Shown piece after piece: positions 34,106 to 37,197 of a stretch of 37,197 nucleotides of DNA; position 1 is the first letter of the stretch; every line of letters starts with the position of its first letter. Position numbers and translations under genes: made by a program. The notes below the pieces were generated by a model. It ran no database searches, was not told the DNA's origin, and saw only the letters and a list, made by a program, of their open reading frames with translations. Source of the stretch: an uncultured Lewinella sp. (GTDB taxonomy: Bacteria > Bacteroidota > Bacteroidia > Chitinophagales > Saprospiraceae); the NCBI GenBank assembly GCA_913057785.1, contig CAJXPD010000083.1:1-37197 (forward strand), in the 5' to 3' direction.

Positions 34106-34795
34106 ATGAGGTTAAGTATCATCATTCCCGCTTTGAATGAGGCCGACAGTTTGCAGAAGTTGTTTCCTTATCTGCATGCTGTAATTGGGGAGGACCAGGA
34201 TGTCGAGTTGATCTTGGTGGATGGGGGCAGTCAGGACGCCTCTCCGGATATTGCTAATGAATTTGGGGTGATTCTGGTGAAAAGTGATGTGCAACAACGA
34301 GCTCATCAATTAAACCTAGGAGCAAGATCTGCAACTGGAGGAGTATTCTATTTCTTGCATGCGGACACTTTTCCTCCTGAAGAATTTATAGGAGGCATAG
34401 AAGAAGCCATTCAAGCCGGTCAATTGTCTGGATGCTTCAGGCTATCTTTTGATTGGGAACATTGGTTTTTACGATTGCATGGCTGGTTTACTCGATTCAA
34501 TTGGGATGGATTTCACTACGGGGATCAGAGTTTATTTGTGAGGCGAGATATCTTCCATGACTTGGATGGTTTTGATGAGTCCTTGGACATTATGGAAGAC
34601 TTTGATTTGGTGCGACGATTAAAACGACAGGTACCATTTACGGTAGTAAAGAAACCGGTAGTGACTTCTGCTCGGAGATATCGGGAGATAGGGGTATTTC
34701 GCTTGCAATTTTTGTACTATTTGATCTTCTTGCTCTTCCGCATTGGCTGCTCACAACGATGTCTTTGGAAGGTTTATCACTATTGCTTCAAATGA
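34106..34795 (+). CDS. Family 2 glycosyltransferase (TIGR04283 type)
   Basis: A 229-residue GT-A glycosyltransferase. It shows SIIIPALNEADS at the N-terminus, LILVDGGSQDASPDIA for nucleotide-sugar binding, RAHQLNLGARSATG, the metal-binding FLHADTFPP (DxD-like), and the acceptor motif MEDFDLVRRLKR. A hydrophobic C-terminal segment may touch the membrane. This set matches TIGR04283, a group sometimes named for arsenosugar biosynthesis; no arsenic genes lie here, so the sugar and acceptor are unknown. The frame is open from a TTG at 34085, which lies inside the upstream terminator; ATG 34106 begins the conserved domain and is chosen. Confidence 0.88.
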   Translation: MRLSIIIPALNEADSLQKLFPYLHAVIGEDQDVELILVDGGSQDASPDIANEFGVILVKSDVQQRAHQLNLGARSATGGVFYFLHADTFPPEEFIGGIEEAIQAGQLSGCFRLSFDWEHWFLRLHGWFTRFNWDGFHYGDQSLFVRRDIFHDLDGFDESLDIMEDFDLVRRLKRQVPFTVVKKPVVTSARRYREIGVFRLQFLYYLIFLLFRIGCSQRCLWKVYHYCFK

Positions 34796-34814
34796 TTGAT
34801 AGACCATTAGCAAT

Positions 34815-34847
34815 GAAAAATCCCGTGCCTTAGATAAAGCACGGGAT
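34815..34847 (-). terminator. Intrinsic terminator of the trxB transcript
   Basis: ATCCCGTGC (34820-34828) and GCACGGGAT (34839-34847) pair perfectly over 9 bases with a 10-base loop. On the minus strand the stem is followed by a run of five T (bases 34820-34816), as expected for termination of leftward transcription from trxB. It also separates the convergent glycosyltransferase gene. Confidence 0.8.
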
Positions 34848-34875
34848 GCGTATTTCTATATTATCGAAAGTTGGA

Positions 34876-35823
34876 CTAGATAATCCCTTCTTCCGTCAAA
34901 TATCTTTCTGCGTCTAGGGCGGCCATACAGCCTGTACCTGCTGCGGTAACCGCTTGGCGATACACTTTATCAGCAGCATCACCACTGGCAAATACGCCTT
35001 TGATCTTAGTCTTAGACGTACCAGGGTCAACGATCAAGTAGCCGGTATCGTCCATATCGAGCCAACCTTTAAAGATGTCGGTATTAGGCTTATGTCCGAT
35101 CGCAACGAAGAAACCTTGCACGGGTAGTACACTCTCTTCTTCGGTTACACGGTTTAATACCCGGACACCAGTTACATCCGAATCACCTAGAATTTCTTGA
35201 GTCACTGTATTCCAATGTACTTCGATGTTCTCGGTTTTCATCACACGATCTTGCATGATCTTCGAAGCACGCATCTCATCCCGACGTACCAACAAGTGAA
35301 CTTTTGGGCAGAGCTTTGCCAGGTAAGTTGCCTCTTCAGCAGCGGTATCACCACCTCCGACGACAGCTACCTCTTTTCCTTTGAAAAAGAAGCCATCACA
35401 AACAGCACATGCTGAAACACCTTGGTTCATTAATCTTTGCTCAGACTCTAAGCCTAGCCATTTAGCACTTGCTCCAGTAGAGATAATAATGCTATGGGCA
35501 TGGATTTCATCCCCATTGGCGGTCCATGCTTTGTGGATTGGGCCGCTAAAGTCAACCTTTTCCACGAGATCATACCGAACGTCCGTTCCAAAGCGTTCTG
35601 CCTGGTTTTTGAAATCGTCCATCATCTCTGGGCCTCGTATACCTTTTGGATAGCCTGGGTAGTTTTCCACGTCAGTGGTGATCATCAATTGTCCTCCGGG
35701 CTCTTGACCTGTGTATACTACAGGATCTAGATTAGCACGAGCAGCATAGATCGCTGCGGTATAACCTGCTGGACCAGAGCCTATGATTAGGCATTTAATT
35801 GGTTCTTTTTGTTCTTCTGCCAT
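34876..35823 (-). CDS. trxB: Thioredoxin-disulfide reductase
   Basis: A 315-residue cytoplasmic flavoprotein that reduces thioredoxin with NADPH. FAD motif IIGSGPAGYTAAIYAARA, the GGQLMITTDVENYPG segment, the redox pair Cys139/Cys142 in SACAVCDG, NADPH motif VVGGGDTAAEEA, the HxxRR-like VRRDEMRASK, and the C-terminal FASGDAADKVYRQAVTAAGTGCMAALDAERYL are all present. Length is standard. It lies 40 bases after scoB on the same strand and is followed by a terminator, so it may be the last gene of a scoA-scoB-trxB transcript. Confidence 0.97.
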   Translation of the reverse strand: MAEEQKEPIKCLIIGSGPAGYTAAIYAARANLDPVVYTGQEPGGQLMITTDVENYPGYPKGIRGPEMMDDFKNQAERFGTDVRYDLVEKVDFSGPIHKAWTANGDEIHAHSIIISTGASAKWLGLESEQRLMNQGVSACAVCDGFFFKGKEVAVVGGGDTAAEEATYLAKLCPKVHLLVRRDEMRASKIMQDRVMKTENIEVHWNTVTQEILGDSDVTGVRVLNRVTEEESVLPVQGFFVAIGHKPNTDIFKGWLDMDDTGYLIVDPGTSKTKIKGVFASGDAADKVYRQAVTAAGTGCMAALDAERYLTEEGII

Positions 35824-35863
35824 TGTCTACTATTTATCGATGGATTTTGCCATCGTTCGAAAA

Positions 35864-36517
35864 CTATAATTGCATTTCAGGAATATCTCCTTCGATTACC
35901 AGACGACCTTCGGTCGCATTCTTAATTTCCTCTACGCTCACGCCTGGCGCTCGTTCTATCAGCTTAAAACCTGCTGGTGTAATGTCTAAAACGGCGAGGT
36001 TAGTGACTACTCGTTTTACACACTTCACCCCGGTCAGTGGGAGGGAACATTGCCGGAGGAGTTTTGACTGTCCTCGCTTATTGGTATGCATCATGGCCAC
36101 GATGATGTTCTCTGCGGAGGCTACTAGGTCCATAGCTCCGCCCATACCTTTGACCATTTTGCCCGGAATCTTCCAGTTGGCGATATCACCATTATCTGCT
36201 ACTTCCATGGCACCAAGCACCGTCAGCTGGATGTGCCCCCCTCTGATCATTGCGAAACTGGTCGCGGAATCAAAGACAGAGGCGCCTGGTAAAAGGGTCA
36301 CTGTTTGCTTCCCTGCATTAATCATATCTGCATCTTCCTCACCTTCGTAAGGAAAGGGGCCCATTCCGAGAATCCCATTTTCAGACTGAAATTCAACACT
36401 GAGGCCTTCTGGAACGTAGTTGGCGACTAGCGTTGGGATACCGATACCCAAATTCACATACCAACCATCCTGTAATTCTTGAGCAATGCGCTGTGCGATT
36501 CCTTTCTTATCTAGCAT
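35864..36517 (-). CDS. scoB: 3-oxoacid CoA-transferase subunit B
   Basis: A 217-residue beta subunit of succinyl-CoA:3-oxoacid (or acetate/acetoacetate) CoA-transferase. The N-terminal LGIGIPTLVANYVPEG and the catalytic loop QSENGILGMGPFP, with Glu46 forming the glutamyl-CoA thioester, are diagnostic; GGHIQLTVLGAMEVADNGDIANW and VKGMGGAMDLV follow. Together with the A subunit it moves CoA between succinate and acetoacetate, feeding ketone bodies into central metabolism. It starts 18 bases after the A-subunit stop. SCOT versus AtoDA specificity cannot be settled from sequence alone. Confidence 0.95.
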   Translation of the reverse strand: MLDKKGIAQRIAQELQDGWYVNLGIGIPTLVANYVPEGLSVEFQSENGILGMGPFPYEGEEDADMINAGKQTVTLLPGASVFDSATSFAMIRGGHIQLTVLGAMEVADNGDIANWKIPGKMVKGMGGAMDLVASAENIIVAMMHTNKRGQSKLLRQCSLPLTGVKCVKRVVTNLAVLDITPAGFKLIERAPGVSVEEIKNATEGRLVIEGDIPEMQL

Positions 36518-36535
36518 GGATCGAATTTTTGATGG

Positions 36536-37197
36536 TTAGGATTGTGTTTTTTGGCGAACAGTCCTTTGCTCGATTCGCTTTTCATAATTCGTTCCTTCAA
36601 ATATCCTCTGTACGAAAACACCAGGAGTATGGATAAAGTTGGGATCCAATTCTCCGGGTTCAACGATTTCTTCTACTTCCGCGATAGTGATCTTCCCGGC
36701 CATGGCCATGGCGGGGTTGAAATTTCGTGCACTTCCCTTGTAAACGAGATTCCCAAAGCGGTCGCCTTTCCAGGCTTTAACGATGGCAAAATCAGCTTCC
36801 AAGGCCGTTTCTAGAATATGTGGCTTGCCATTGAAGTATCTAACTTCTTTACCCTCAGCTACTTCTGTTCCATAACCTGCTGGAGTGAAAAAGGCCGGTA
36901 CACCAGCCCCTGCCATGTAACAACGAGCAGCCAGTGATCCTTGCGGCACCAAATCTACTTCCAATTCACCACTAAGCATCTGTCTTTCGAATTCGGCGTT
37001 CTCTCCAACATAGGAGGAAATCATCTTCCTGATTTGTCGTTTCTGTAACAAAAGCCCCAATCCAAAATCATCGACTCCCGCATTATTTGAGATGCAAGTT
37101 AGGCCTTTAATGCCTTTGGCCGCTAAGGCGGAAATGCAATTCTCTGGTATACCACATAGTCCGAAACCACCTAACATTAAAGTCATGCCATCTTGAA
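36536..37197 (-). CDS. scoA: 3-oxoacid CoA-transferase subunit A (5' end cut by the window)
   Basis: The alpha subunit, with MTLMLGGFGLCGIPENCI near the edge, then GLTCISNNAGVDDFGLGLLL, the oxyanion/CoA region, and a C-terminal EEIVEPGELDPNFIHTPGVFVQRI. The reading frame continues through codons for Gln-Asp-Gly before the first visible Met and off the window; relatives have about 15-20 more residues there, so the Met at 37186 is internal and the gene is partial. It is the upstream partner of scoB. Confidence 0.93.
   Translation of the reverse strand, partial: QDGMTLMLGGFGLCGIPENCISALAAKGIKGLTCISNNAGVDDFGLGLLLQKRQIRKMISSYVGENAEFERQMLSGELEVDLVPQGSLAARCYMAGAGVPAFFTPAGYGTEVAEGKEVRYFNGKPHILETALEADFAIVKAWKGDRFGNLVYKGSARNFNPAMAMAGKITIAEVEEIVEPGELDPNFIHTPGVFVQRIFEGTNYEKRIEQRTVRQKTQS

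Noticed and set aside
34106..34795. Arsenosugar biosynthesis glycosyltransferase
   Set aside because: The family name comes from context in other genomes; no arsenic-related gene is present here.

Overview
The window looks like a chromosomal segment of a free-living, probably marine, Bacteroidota bacterium (Saprospiria/Lewinella-like is my guess). The evidence is three secreted proteins with C-terminal type IX secretion (T9SS) sorting domains, several Bacteroidota-style lipoproteins, weak Shine-Dalgarno sequences, and promoter boxes of the form TAnnTTTG. I see no rRNA, tRNA, CRISPR array, insertion sequence or prophage.

Layout. 0-5.2 kb: an APH-fold kinase, a DUF2459 membrane protein, two tandem secreted T9SS proteins with a TIMP/netrin-like six-cysteine domain, a LytS-type histidine kinase and an MddA-type methanethiol S-methyltransferase. 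5.3-8.6 kb: a type I pullulanase lipoprotein broken by an internal deletion/frameshift, followed by an SLC45-like sugar transporter. 8.6-13.4 kb: a divergent pair made of a secreted, membrane-anchored TPR-CHAT protease and a secreted caspase-fold protein that has lost its catalytic cysteine. 13.4-20.8 kb: flavin reductase, rhodanese sulfurtransferase, MFS transporter, MarR regulator, 4-hydroxyphenylpyruvate dioxygenase, a HisC-like aminotransferase and a MATE exporter. 21-25.4 kb: an HSL-type esterase and a sulfatase-fold lipoprotein lacking the formylglycine precursor residue, convergent with a T9SS arylsulfotransferase. 25.7-30 kb: acyl-CoA dehydrogenase, PhnZ-like HD oxygenase, a GluR0-like ligand-gated K+ channel and a secreted protein with a Thr/Lys/Arg-rich repeat tail. 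30-37.2 kb: a flavoprotein disulfide oxidoreductase, a prolyl oligopeptidase lipoprotein, a family 2 glycosyltransferase, thioredoxin reductase and both subunits of a 3-oxoacid CoA-transferase, the last cut by the window edge.

How genes work together. The clearest metabolic unit is marR-hpd-aminotransferase (16.2-19.1 kb), which fits tyrosine catabolism; a perfect palindrome overlaps the hpd -7 box and could be the MarR operator. Pullulanase plus transporter fits maltodextrin use, though the enzyme is disrupted here. scoA-scoB-trxB run in one direction towards a shared intrinsic terminator. The parts most worth following up are the CHAT/pseudo-caspase pair, the TIMP-like pair, the nucleophile-less sulfatase facing an arylsulfotransferase, and the glutamate-receptor-type channel.
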